Assembly: GCA_945873625.1 (NCBI GenBank)
Contig: CAMCDS010000021.1
Coordinates: forward strand, 1-39,695
DNA length: 39,695 nt
Direction of reading: 5' to 3'
DNA from: an uncultured Porphyromonadaceae bacterium
GTDB taxonomy: Bacteria; Bacteroidota; Bacteroidia; Bacteroidales; Muribaculaceae
In this document: one piece after another, positions 1-7,787 of the stretch
Numbering within the stretch: position 1 is the stretch's first letter
Layout: every line of letters starts with the position of its first letter
Made by a program: the position numbers and the translations under genes
Notes under the pieces: generated by a model
The model's database searches: none
What the model was told of the DNA's origin: nothing
Seen by the model: the letters and a program-made list of their open reading frames with translations, nothing else

Positions 1-35
1 TCCACGTTAGTAGAGAAACAAGACATAGAGAAATT

Positions 36-380
36 ATGAAAAGAAACGCTGTATTGTTCGCTATCGCGCTGAGCGCCGGGCTGGTGGCCTGCGCCAACGC
101 TTCCGACCGCCGGTTCGCCCCGGGAAAGGCGGTCGACGACTCGACGGAAATCATCGTTACCGACAGTGCCGCACTCGCTTCAGAGAGAGCGCTTTCCACT
201 ACATCGCTGGCTACGGGCCTCATCGCCCAGGCTGAGGTGAAGAAAGAGAAAAACGTATTTCAGAAAGGTGAGGAAGCAGTGGTGAAAGCCGCTGAGAAGA
301 CCGCCGACAAATCGGTGCAGGTCTACGACAAGTCAAAGGAGAAAGTGAAGGAAGGCTGGGAGAAGCTGACCGGCAAATAA
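36..380 (+). CDS. Small putative lipoprotein with amphipathic helical tail
   Basis: Encodes 114 residues starting at the ATG at 36. An N-terminal hydrophobic segment ends in a lipobox-like LVAC, so Cys19 would be the acylated first residue of the mature protein. From about residue 66 to the end the chain is rich in Lys, Glu and Ala with short imperfect repeats (EKTADKSVQVYDKSKEKVKE), as in amphipathic helices of LEA- or apolipoprotein-like envelope proteins. I do not recognise a named family. It is followed after about 30 bp by a strong hairpin terminator, so it is probably the last or only gene of its transcript. The lipoprotein call is seen in the sequence; any role in stress or envelope stability would be a guess. 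Confidence 0.7.
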   Translation: MKRNAVLFAIALSAGLVACANASDRRFAPGKAVDDSTEIIVTDSAALASERALSTTSLATGLIAQAEVKKEKNVFQKGEEAVVKAAEKTADKSVQVYDKSKEKVKEGWEKLTGK

Positions 381-411
381 CCGGCCATACAGCCCGCATA
401 GAGAAAAACCG

Positions 412-453
412 AAGACCGTCGCGCACCGCATCAGGGTGTGGGGCGGTCTTTCA
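412..453 (+). terminator. Rho-independent-type terminator after the small lipoprotein
   Basis: AAGACCG (412-418) pairs with CGGTCTT (444-450), with further GC-rich pairing inside (CGCACC with GGTGTG) and a short T-rich tail. It separates the lipoprotein gene from the T9SS operon. Confidence 0.75.
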
Positions 454-483
454 AATTATGGCAGGGTCTCCACAATATTAGGC

Positions 484-500
484 TAAAACGTTGCGTTTTA
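484..500. promoter_or_regulatory. Perfect 7-3-7 palindrome just upstream of porT
   Basis: TAAAACG-TTG-CGTTTTA is a perfect inverted repeat ending 6 bp before the porT start codon. It could be an operator for a dimeric regulator of the T9SS operon, or an RNA hairpin over the translation start. No clear TTTG/TAnnTTTG promoter was found in the 55 bp between the terminator and porT, so this is the most conspicuous signal there. The function is inferred. Confidence 0.4.
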
Positions 501-506
501 TAGGGG

Positions 507-1256
507 ATGAAACGCATCCGCCACTACATCCCCGCACTCAGCAGACGCTTCCTTCGCCTGGCGACGGCAGCGGCGCTTCTGTGTGCCGTAGCCTCCGCCT
601 CGGCCCAGCTCAAGCAGAATCTTGACAACCGACCTTACGCCGACCTCAAGCGCTGGCACCTCGGATTCTCTGTAGGCATGCACATGCAGGACCTGAAGTT
701 CACCCACAACGGATTCATCACCGACGACGGCCAGCGGTGGGTGGCCGAAGTGCCCGACTATAGTCCCGGCTTCTGCGTCAACGTGCTCGGCGCGCTCCGC
801 CTCCACAAGTATTTCGAGCTGCGGCTCAGCCCCGGAATGTATTTCGGCAACAAGGTGGTGCGCATGATGGACGCCAACGGCGACGCCACGCGTAAGCATG
901 ACGTGAAGTCGGCCTACGTGGTGGTGCCCCTCGACCTCAAGATTTCGGGCGACCGCCTCCGCAACACCCGCCCTTACGTTACGGTCGGCGCCATGGCTAC
1001 CTACGACGTCAGCAAGAAGCGTCCCGAACCCATACGGCTCAATCCCTTCGACGCCTACCTGAGCGTAGGCGTCGGCTGCGACTTCTATCTCCCCTTCTTC
1101 AAGCTCAATCCGGAGGTGAAGTTCTGTTTCGGCATGACCGACGTGCTCGACCATAAGCGCCCCGACCTGGCCGACGACCCCGAAATGATAAAGGTTACCA
1201 ACTCGCTCAAGAAAGTGAAGAGCTCGATGATAGTGATCACTTTCAATTTCGAATAA
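507..1256 (+). CDS. porT: T9SS outer-membrane protein PorT
   Basis: Encodes 249 residues with an N-terminal signal peptide (basic start, hydrophobic stretch, cleavage after ASASA at about residue 33). The mature part alternates polar and hydrophobic residues in strands and ends in Phe-Glu (ITFNFE), as in an eight-stranded outer-membrane beta-barrel. Length and the motifs around LRLSPGMYFG and PYVTVGA fit the PorT/SprT family, required for type IX secretion in Porphyromonas gingivalis and gliding Bacteroidota. It starts the forward T9SS run and ends 16 bp before porP. In P. gingivalis porT is, as far as I recall, not part of the porPKLMN operon, so its place here is notable. A generic outer-membrane beta-barrel protein is the alternative. 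Confidence 0.8.
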   Translation: MKRIRHYIPALSRRFLRLATAAALLCAVASASAQLKQNLDNRPYADLKRWHLGFSVGMHMQDLKFTHNGFITDDGQRWVAEVPDYSPGFCVNVLGALRLHKYFELRLSPGMYFGNKVVRMMDANGDATRKHDVKSAYVVVPLDLKISGDRLRNTRPYVTVGAMATYDVSKKRPEPIRLNPFDAYLSVGVGCDFYLPFFKLNPEVKFCFGMTDVLDHKRPDLADDPEMIKVTNSLKKVKSSMIVITFNFE

Positions 1257-1272
1257 GCCCGACACATAAGAT

Positions 1273-2292
1273 ATGAACTGCGTTACAAGAGAGACGAAAG
1301 TCCGCCTGCACGGTCTGCTCAGGCTTGCGGCCATAGCCGCCGCGCTGATTGCCGGCGCCCTCGGGGCCTCGGCGCAGGGCGACGTGCAGCTCACCCAGTA
1401 CTGGGCTCTGCCTACTGTCTTCAACCCCGCCGCCACGGGCAATTCCGACTATCTTCGCGTGAGGGGCGACGCCCGCATGCAGTGGGTAGGCATCCACAAT
1501 GCCCCGACGAGCTTCATGGTGATGGCCGACTCGCCGCTCAAATTCGGCAAGAAGCAGCACATCGGCCTTGGCGTCGGCATGATGCAGGAGTCGCTCGGCC
1601 TCTTCTCCAACCTCGCCCTCAATGTGCAGGCCTCATATAAGCTGCGCGTTCTCAAGGGTGTGCTCAGCATCGGCATCGAGGGGGGATACTACGACCAGAA
1701 GTTCAAAGGCTCGGAAGTGCAGATACCCGAAGGCGACGACTTCCACGAGAGCGGCGACGAAGCGATACCGACGCAAGACCTTGCCGGCCACGTGTTTGAC
1801 TTCTCGCTCGGCCTCGAATACACCCACCGTTACTTCTGGGTAGGCGTCGGCGCGAAGCATCTGCTGCAGCCTACGGTGAAGCTCTCGCTCGAAGGGAGCG
1901 AGGCCTCGGAAGAGATGGAGTATGAGACGGAGCTTCCGCGCATGCTCTATTTCTCGGGCGGAAGCAATATTCAGATTAAAAACTCGTTATTTGAATTGCA
2001 ACCCTCTTTCCTGGTAAAGACCGATTTCAAATCGGCCACCGCCGACATCACGATGAGGGCCCGCTACAACCGTTTCCTCTCCTTCGGCCTCGGCTACCGC
2101 TACAACGACGCGGTGAGCGCCATGGCAGGGGTGGAGTTCAAGGGCTTCTTTCTGGGATATTCCTACGACTATCCTCTCTCGGCCATAGGCAAGGTCAGCT
2201 CCGGAAGCCACGAGGTGGTGGTCGGGTATCAGCTCAAGCTCGACTTCTCAGGCAAGAACAAGAACAAACACCGGTCGATAAGGCTGATGTGA
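1273..2292 (+). CDS. porP: T9SS outer-membrane protein PorP/SprF family
   Basis: Encodes 339 residues. The signal peptide ends near GASAQG (about residue 35). The mature N-terminus, QLTQYWALPTVFNPAATGN, is the hallmark of the PorP/SprF family, whose members read QYxxxxxxxNPAxxG. The rest is a beta-barrel pattern typical of the family. PorP-like proteins sit in the outer membrane and link T9SS substrates or the PorK/PorN ring to the envelope. The gene lies directly upstream of porK as in the P. gingivalis porPKLMN operon, which makes it the core PorP rather than one of the many accessory copies found beside adhesin genes. The start was chosen at the ATG at 1273, which gives a complete signal peptide. 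Confidence 0.9.
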   Translation: MNCVTRETKVRLHGLLRLAAIAAALIAGALGASAQGDVQLTQYWALPTVFNPAATGNSDYLRVRGDARMQWVGIHNAPTSFMVMADSPLKFGKKQHIGLGVGMMQESLGLFSNLALNVQASYKLRVLKGVLSIGIEGGYYDQKFKGSEVQIPEGDDFHESGDEAIPTQDLAGHVFDFSLGLEYTHRYFWVGVGAKHLLQPTVKLSLEGSEASEEMEYETELPRMLYFSGGSNIQIKNSLFELQPSFLVKTDFKSATADITMRARYNRFLSFGLGYRYNDAVSAMAGVEFKGFFLGYSYDYPLSAIGKVSSGSHEVVVGYQLKLDFSGKNKNKHRSIRLM

Positions 2293-2370
2293 TGCCTGCG
2301 GCTCAGCTGCGGCAGGCTGTCGACGCTGACCACAATCATCACTATTTGAGACAATAACGTTTTTCAGACT

Positions 2371-3858
2371 ATGAAGATAATATCAGATATCAGAGCTTTC
2401 GCCTCCCGAAGCGGACTCCGGATCCTCCCCGGCGCGGCTTCGGCGGCAGCCCTTCTTCTCCTGCTCTCGGCCTGCGCCGGCTCGCGCTCGAGTTCGGTCG
2501 GCGGAGAGGTAACCGGTGTCGGCGGCAGCGCATGGGCTGAGCCCACCCCCTTCGGGATGGTGCTAGTAGACCGTGGCGCCTACAAGATGGGTTCGGCCAA
2601 AGACGACTCTGTCTGGGGCGTGAAGGCCAACGCGCGCGGCGTGTCGGTCGATGCGTTCTGGATGGACGAGACGGAAGTTACCAACTCCAAATACAAGCAG
2701 TTCGTCTTCTGGGTGCGCGACTCAATCATCCGCGAGCGTCTCGCTGACCCCGCCTACGGTGGCAACGAGGCCTTCAAGATTGAGGAAGACAAGGAGGGCA
2801 ACCCCATCAAGCCTTACCTCAACTGGAACAAGGCCATACCCTGGCGCAACGCCAATGAAGACGAGCAGCGGGCCATCGAGAGCGTCTACCGCACCAACCC
2901 CATCACCGGACGCCGCGAGCTCGACCCCGAGCAGCTCAACTACCGCTATGAAATCTACAACCATACGGCGGCAGCACAGCGCAAGAACCGTCTGGACCCG
3001 AAGCGTCGCGTCTACAACACCGACCTTCCCGTGCCCACCGATCTCCCGGTGATTTCGAAAGACACCGCCTATTTCACCGACGAGGGCGAGATCGTGCGCG
3101 AGACCATCAGCCGTCCGCTCACCGGCGACTTCGATTTCCTCAACACCTACATCGTCAACGTCTATCCCGACACCACAGTCTGGATCAACGACTTCGACAA
3201 TGCCTACAACGAACCTTACACGCGCCTCTACTTCTCGCATCCGGGCTATAACGACTATCCCGTGGTCGGCGTGAGCTGGGAGCAGGCCAACGCCTTCTCC
3301 AACTGGCGCACCGACTATCTGCGCCGCTCGCTCGGACGCGACGGGGTGATAATCGAGCCTTACCGCCTCCCGACCGAGGCCGAATGGGAATACGCCGCCC
3401 GTGCCGGCAACTCCGAAAGCTCGTTCCCCTGGGAAGAGACTCTGCCGATGGACGAACGCGGATGCTTCTACGCCAACTTCAAGCCCCTCGACGGCGACTT
3501 CGTGCGCGACGGACACGTAATCACGTCGGCCGTAGGCACATTCAAGCCCAACGACTTCGGCCTCTTCGACATGGCCGGCAACGTCTCGGAATGGACATCC
3601 ACGGCCTATACCGAGAGCATCGACCGCATGACCAGCGACCTCAACCCCGAATACCGCTACGACGCCGCCAAGGAAGACCCCTACAAGATGAAGCGCAAGA
3701 TCGTCAGAGGCGGATCGTGGAAAGACGCCGCCCGCAACCTCCGCAGCGACCTTCGCCAGTGGGAATACCAGAACGAGCAGCGAAGCTACATCGGTTTCCG
3801 CAACGTGCGCAGCCAGATAGGCTTTGCCAAAGGCACCCAGAAACGTCAGAAAAAATGA
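2371..3858 (+). CDS. porK: T9SS ring lipoprotein PorK/GldK
   Basis: Encodes 495 residues. The N-terminus is a lipoprotein signal with lipobox LLSAC (Cys35 would be acylated). The body is a formylglycine-generating-enzyme-like (SUMF1/FGE-sulfatase) domain: early VDRGAYKMGS and DETEVTNSKYKQF, then YRLPTEAEWEYAAR from about residue 331, FGLFDMAGNVSEW near 395, RGGSW near 447 and IGFRNVR near the end. GldK/PorK has this fold but acts structurally: with PorN it forms the large periplasmic ring attached to the outer membrane. A long insert (about residues 120-280) lies between the first and second conserved blocks, as in other GldK proteins. Position between porP and porL confirms the assignment over a generic sulfatase-modifying protein. 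Confidence 0.93.
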   Translation: MKIISDIRAFASRSGLRILPGAASAAALLLLLSACAGSRSSSVGGEVTGVGGSAWAEPTPFGMVLVDRGAYKMGSAKDDSVWGVKANARGVSVDAFWMDETEVTNSKYKQFVFWVRDSIIRERLADPAYGGNEAFKIEEDKEGNPIKPYLNWNKAIPWRNANEDEQRAIESVYRTNPITGRRELDPEQLNYRYEIYNHTAAAQRKNRLDPKRRVYNTDLPVPTDLPVISKDTAYFTDEGEIVRETISRPLTGDFDFLNTYIVNVYPDTTVWINDFDNAYNEPYTRLYFSHPGYNDYPVVGVSWEQANAFSNWRTDYLRRSLGRDGVIIEPYRLPTEAEWEYAARAGNSESSFPWEETLPMDERGCFYANFKPLDGDFVRDGHVITSAVGTFKPNDFGLFDMAGNVSEWTSTAYTESIDRMTSDLNPEYRYDAAKEDPYKMKRKIVRGGSWKDAARNLRSDLRQWEYQNEQRSYIGFRNVRSQIGFAKGTQKRQKK

Positions 3859-3903
3859 TTCGGAGGCGCGAGCCCCGGCCACTAACTTAGCAAACAACAC
3901 AAG

Positions 3904-4947
3904 ATGGTAAAAATCCGCAAATACGCCAATGGCATCGAACGCTTCCTCCACGGAGAGAAGGGTCAGCGATTTTTCAACTTCGCATATTCTATCGGCGCCG
4001 CTATCGTGATATGGGGCGCGCTTTTCAAAATCCTCCACCTCCCGGGCGGAAGCACGCTGCTCTGCATCGGCATGGGCACGGAGATCGCCATGTTCATACT
4101 GACGGCCTTCGACCGTCCTCCGAAGGAATACGCCTGGGAAGAGGTGTTTCCCGCTCTCGACACTCACAACCCTGAAGACCGTCCCGACTTCTCGGGCGGC
4201 GGGGGAGTAACCGTAGTAGGGGGTGCCGGAGGGGCGCGCAGCGTCGATTCCGATTATCCGCAGGAGGAATATGCCGGAGAGGGAGGCGCCGTGCAGGCGC
4301 CTGCGGCCGTCTATCAGGCAGCCGGGCTCCCGGCCGGAATCGCCCTCAGCGAGGAAGACACCGAGTCGCTGCGCGACAGCATCCAGAAGATGAGCGCCGC
4401 CAGCGAGCAGCTCTCGCAGATGGCCGAGCTCACCGGCGCCACACAGCAGTATCTCGAGCAGATGGCCGGCATCGCCGAGCAGATGACACGTCTGCAGGAG
4501 ACCACACGCCAGCTCAACGAGGTGAGCGAGGTGCTTCTCGGCTCCTATAAGTCGATTACCGACAACTCGGAGCGCATCAGCGGAAGCTCATCGGGATATG
4601 TGGACCGCATGGAAGACCTCAACCGCAACATCAGTGGCCTCAACACCATCTACGAGATTCAGCTCAAGGGCGTAAGCTCGCAGCTCGACTCGATCGACCG
4701 TGTGAACCGCGGCCTGAAAGACATCCGCGACATGTACGAGAAATCGGCCCGCGAAAGCTCGCGCTACTGCGAGGAGACCGAGAAGATGGCCCGCTACATG
4801 AAGCAGCTCAACCAGGTCTACGAAAAGATGATTACGGCCATGACCATCAATATGTACAATCCGATGATGGGTGGAGCCGCCCCCGCCGACAACCCCTTCG
4901 CCGGCCAGGCCGACGCCGCGCGTCAGGCTTCCGGAGCCGAGGCGTGA
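3904..4947 (+). CDS. porL: T9SS motor inner-membrane protein PorL/GldL
   Basis: Encodes 347 residues. Two transmembrane helices lie at about residues 25-42 and 50-68, and the second carries a buried glutamate (Glu60, in GMGTEIAMF). Lys42 and this Glu match the charged membrane residues reported as functionally important in Flavobacterium GldL. The remaining cytoplasmic part has a Gly-rich linker (about 98-130) and then a long coiled coil (about 150-310, many Gln, Glu, Met and Leu). PorL forms a pentamer around a PorM dimer and uses the proton gradient to drive type IX secretion. The cytoplasmic tail makes it longer than gliding-type GldL but fits PorL-type proteins of Bacteroidales. Confidence 0.93.
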   Translation: MVKIRKYANGIERFLHGEKGQRFFNFAYSIGAAIVIWGALFKILHLPGGSTLLCIGMGTEIAMFILTAFDRPPKEYAWEEVFPALDTHNPEDRPDFSGGGGVTVVGGAGGARSVDSDYPQEEYAGEGGAVQAPAAVYQAAGLPAGIALSEEDTESLRDSIQKMSAASEQLSQMAELTGATQQYLEQMAGIAEQMTRLQETTRQLNEVSEVLLGSYKSITDNSERISGSSSGYVDRMEDLNRNISGLNTIYEIQLKGVSSQLDSIDRVNRGLKDIRDMYEKSARESSRYCEETEKMARYMKQLNQVYEKMITAMTINMYNPMMGGAAPADNPFAGQADAARQASGAEA

Positions 4948-5015
4948 GCCCCGTGAGCCGAAGGATTGTTTTCACCATTCATCAATTTAACGAAACAGAC
5001 TCTTAACCCCGATAT

Positions 5016-6590
5016 ATGGCAGGAGGAAACAACGTAGCAAGGATGTCGCCTCGACAGAGGATGATCAACCTGATGTATATCGTCTTGACGGCCATGCTCG
5101 CCCTCAACGTCTCGTCTGATGTGCTCAACGGCTTCAGTCAGGTGCAGGAGGGTCTTCACCGTACCAACACCAACATGTCGTCGAAAAACGACATTCAGTT
5201 CAGATACCTGTCGGATCTCAATGCCTCCAACCCCACGAAGGTAGGTCCCTGGTTCAAGAAGGGTATGGAAGTGCACGAGACGTCGGACCGCATATTCAAC
5301 GAGATAGAGGCTCTCAAAGTGGAGATTGCCCGCCAGGCCGACGGCCCCAAGGCCGACCCCCTCAACCTCGTAAACCAGGACGACCTGGAGGCCGCTTCGG
5401 TGGTGATGCTCAATCCCACCTCGGGCAAGGGCAAGACCCTCCGCGGAAAGGTCGACGCCTACCGCGCCTTCATCGGCTCGCAGATTGCCGACCCCGAGAA
5501 GCGCAAGGCGGTCAACGAAATGCTCTCGACCACAGTGAAGGCTCCGGCGGGAACCGTCGGCCCCTACACGTGGGAGACAAAGATGTTTGACAACATGCCG
5601 GCCATCGCGGCCATCACCCTGCTGACCAAGCTGCAGAACGACATTCGCCAGGCCGAGAACGAGGCCCTCTCAAACATAATCACCAACGTGGACATCGGCG
5701 ACGTGCGCGTCAACGAGCTTAACGCATACGTCATCCCCAACTCCAACATGATTATCCGCGGCGGAAAGTATTCGGCCCACATCGTGCTGGCTGCCATCGA
5801 CACCACGCAGCGTCCGACAATCTACGTCAACGGCTCGAAGCTCAACAACCCCAAGGGGCTCTATGAGTTTGTGCCCGGAGCCATCGGCACCCACGACTTC
5901 TCGGGCTACATCGAGGTGGCGCGTGGCGACGGCTCGGTCGACAAGCGTCCGTTCAAATCATCGTACACCGTCATCGAGCCTATGGCCACCATCTCGCCGA
6001 CGATGATGAACGTGCTCTACGCCGGAATCAACAACCCGATCAGCATCTCCGTGCCCGGAGTGCCCATGAACGCCGTGCAGGCCACCATGACCAACGGCAC
6101 GCTGACCCGCAACGGCGACGTATGGGTGGCTCATCCCGGCAAGGTGGGCACCGAGGCCGTAATCAGCGTCAGCGCCCAGCTCGAGGGACGCACACAGCAG
6201 GTAGGCTCCATGACCTTCCGTGTGCGCAAGCTCCCCGATCCTACGCCCTATCTGGCCGTGCGCGACGGCAACGGCAACATCACCCACTACAAGGGTATGC
6301 CCCGCCGCATCTCGAAGGCCGCCCTTATGGCTGCCGACAGACTCGGAGCCGCACTCGACGACGACCTGCTCAACGTGAACTACTCCGTAGTGAGCTTCTC
6401 GACCTATTTCTACGACTCGATGGGCAACGCCATCCCCGAGGTGTCGAACGGCGCGAGCTTCTCGTCGCGGCAGAAAGAGCAGTTCAAGAGGCTCAAGCCC
6501 GGAAAGACCTTCTTCATCACCAACGTGAAGGCGAAGGGTCCCGACGGCATCACGCGCGACATCTCTCCTATGGAAGTAGGCCTCAACTAA
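5016..6590 (+). CDS. porM: T9SS motor shaft protein PorM/GldM
   Basis: Encodes 524 residues, close to the usual family length. The N-terminus reads SPRQRMINLMYIVLTAMLAL, a single transmembrane helix (about residues 15-35) with the family's conserved basic lead-in. A helical periplasmic region follows (about 36-220), then three beta-rich domains that in PorM/GldM structures form a long dimeric rod across the periplasm to the PorK/PorN ring. Strong N-terminal conservation and position between porL and porN make the call secure. It probably turns motor conformational changes at PorL into work on the outer-membrane translocon. Confidence 0.95.
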   Translation: MAGGNNVARMSPRQRMINLMYIVLTAMLALNVSSDVLNGFSQVQEGLHRTNTNMSSKNDIQFRYLSDLNASNPTKVGPWFKKGMEVHETSDRIFNEIEALKVEIARQADGPKADPLNLVNQDDLEAASVVMLNPTSGKGKTLRGKVDAYRAFIGSQIADPEKRKAVNEMLSTTVKAPAGTVGPYTWETKMFDNMPAIAAITLLTKLQNDIRQAENEALSNIITNVDIGDVRVNELNAYVIPNSNMIIRGGKYSAHIVLAAIDTTQRPTIYVNGSKLNNPKGLYEFVPGAIGTHDFSGYIEVARGDGSVDKRPFKSSYTVIEPMATISPTMMNVLYAGINNPISISVPGVPMNAVQATMTNGTLTRNGDVWVAHPGKVGTEAVISVSAQLEGRTQQVGSMTFRVRKLPDPTPYLAVRDGNGNITHYKGMPRRISKAALMAADRLGAALDDDLLNVNYSVVSFSTYFYDSMGNAIPEVSNGASFSSRQKEQFKRLKPGKTFFITNVKAKGPDGITRDISPMEVGLN

Positions 6591-6620
6591 TAGCAATTCA
6601 CATACTACAAAGACTTGATA

Positions 6621-7760
6621 ATGAGAATCCATCGAAATATATTGCCTCTCTTCTGTCTCGGCGCCTTCTGCCTTGGCGCCTTCGCTCAGGTGGAAAACGC
6701 CGGAGGAGTGCGCAAGCGCAGCGAGCGCGACAGAAAGAAGAAAGAGACCGAGGGCATCGTCGTTACCGAACGCATGCAGGGCTTCTTCGAGGCCAAGGAG
6801 CCCCATGATGCCGATCTCGACTATATGCGTCAGATATACAGGCAGATCGACCTCTCGAAGCCTGAGAACACCCCGCTCTATTATCCGGAGGACGTGGTCG
6901 ACGGACAGGAAAACCTCTTCCGCCTGATTCTGAAGAAGGTGGTCGACGGCTCGCTCCCGGCCTACGAATATCTCGACGGCCGCGAAGTCTTTACCGACCA
7001 GTATCGCATAAAGGTGGCCGACATGCTCGACCGCTTCGACATATACTATCAGCCCGCCAAAGGGTCGACCGAGCGCAATCCCCGCTACGTGGTGGAGGAG
7101 GCCGACGTCCCCTCGGGTCAGGTGCAGAAATACTACATCGTGGAGAAGTGGGAGTTTGACCGCCGGTCGAACCGCATGAAGACCCGTGTGGAGGCAATCT
7201 GCCCCGTGCTCACGCGCACAGGCGACTTCGGCGGCGAGACGCCCTTCCCCATGTTCTGGGTGAAGTTCGACGCCCTCCGGCCCTATCTGGCCCAGCAGTA
7301 TGTGTTCCTCTCTGACGACAACAACCTCGCCCGTTATAGCCTCGACGACTATTTCAACATGGGGATGTATGACGGCGAGATTTATAAGACAAAGAACCTG
7401 CGCAACCTCTCGATGGTGCAGATGTATCCCGACGAGGATATGCTGAAGCACGCCCAGGACAGCATCGACAACCGCCTGCGCACCTTCGGCAAAGACCTCT
7501 GGGTGCCGACCCGCGAGGAATACCTCGCCCAGAAGGAGAAGGAAGAGGAGGAGGCCGCCCGCCTTGCCGCCGGCGACACAATCCCCGACCGTACCGTGGC
7601 TTCGGAGGGGGAGACTGTCGATAAGCCCCGCGCATCGAAGCGCCGCTCGTCGAGAGCCACCAAGAAGCGTTCGCGTCCGAAGGTGAAGAAGGCTCCGGCC
7701 TCAAAGTCGCAGGGTGGCAACAGCAACGCATCCAAGTCGGTGCGCCGCAGAAAGAAGTAA
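6621..7760 (+). CDS. porN: T9SS ring protein PorN/GldN with basic C-terminal tail
   Basis: Encodes 379 residues from the ATG at 6621; a TTG two codons upstream is in frame but an unlikely start. The signal peptide ends near LGAFAQ (about residue 23). The central domain, including ENLFRLILKKVVDGSLPAYE and the PMFWVKFDALRPYL strand, is typical of GldN/PorN, which assembles with PorK into the periplasmic ring. The last 45 residues (about 335-379) are extremely basic and Ser/Ala-rich, with 20 Lys or Arg and almost no acidic residues. That tail could bind peptidoglycan, LPS phosphates or PorK. It is the last T9SS gene of the run; the flippase starts 27 bp downstream. Confidence 0.93.
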   Translation: MRIHRNILPLFCLGAFCLGAFAQVENAGGVRKRSERDRKKKETEGIVVTERMQGFFEAKEPHDADLDYMRQIYRQIDLSKPENTPLYYPEDVVDGQENLFRLILKKVVDGSLPAYEYLDGREVFTDQYRIKVADMLDRFDIYYQPAKGSTERNPRYVVEEADVPSGQVQKYYIVEKWEFDRRSNRMKTRVEAICPVLTRTGDFGGETPFPMFWVKFDALRPYLAQQYVFLSDDNNLARYSLDDYFNMGMYDGEIYKTKNLRNLSMVQMYPDEDMLKHAQDSIDNRLRTFGKDLWVPTREEYLAQKEKEEEEAARLAAGDTIPDRTVASEGETVDKPRASKRRSSRATKKRSRPKVKKAPASKSQGGNSNASKSVRRRKK

Positions 7761-7787
7761 ACCTACGGCAATAAGCGCATACCGTTC

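Noticed and set aside
2722..4167. Long open frame on the minus strand, opposite porK/porL (481 codons)
   Set aside because: The protein is rich in Val, Ala, His and Glu with no domain or start signal; it mirrors the codon bias of the real genes on the plus strand.
5958..7451. Long minus-strand open frame opposite porM/porN (497 codons)
   Set aside because: Same antisense artefact; the plus strand encodes well-conserved T9SS proteins throughout.
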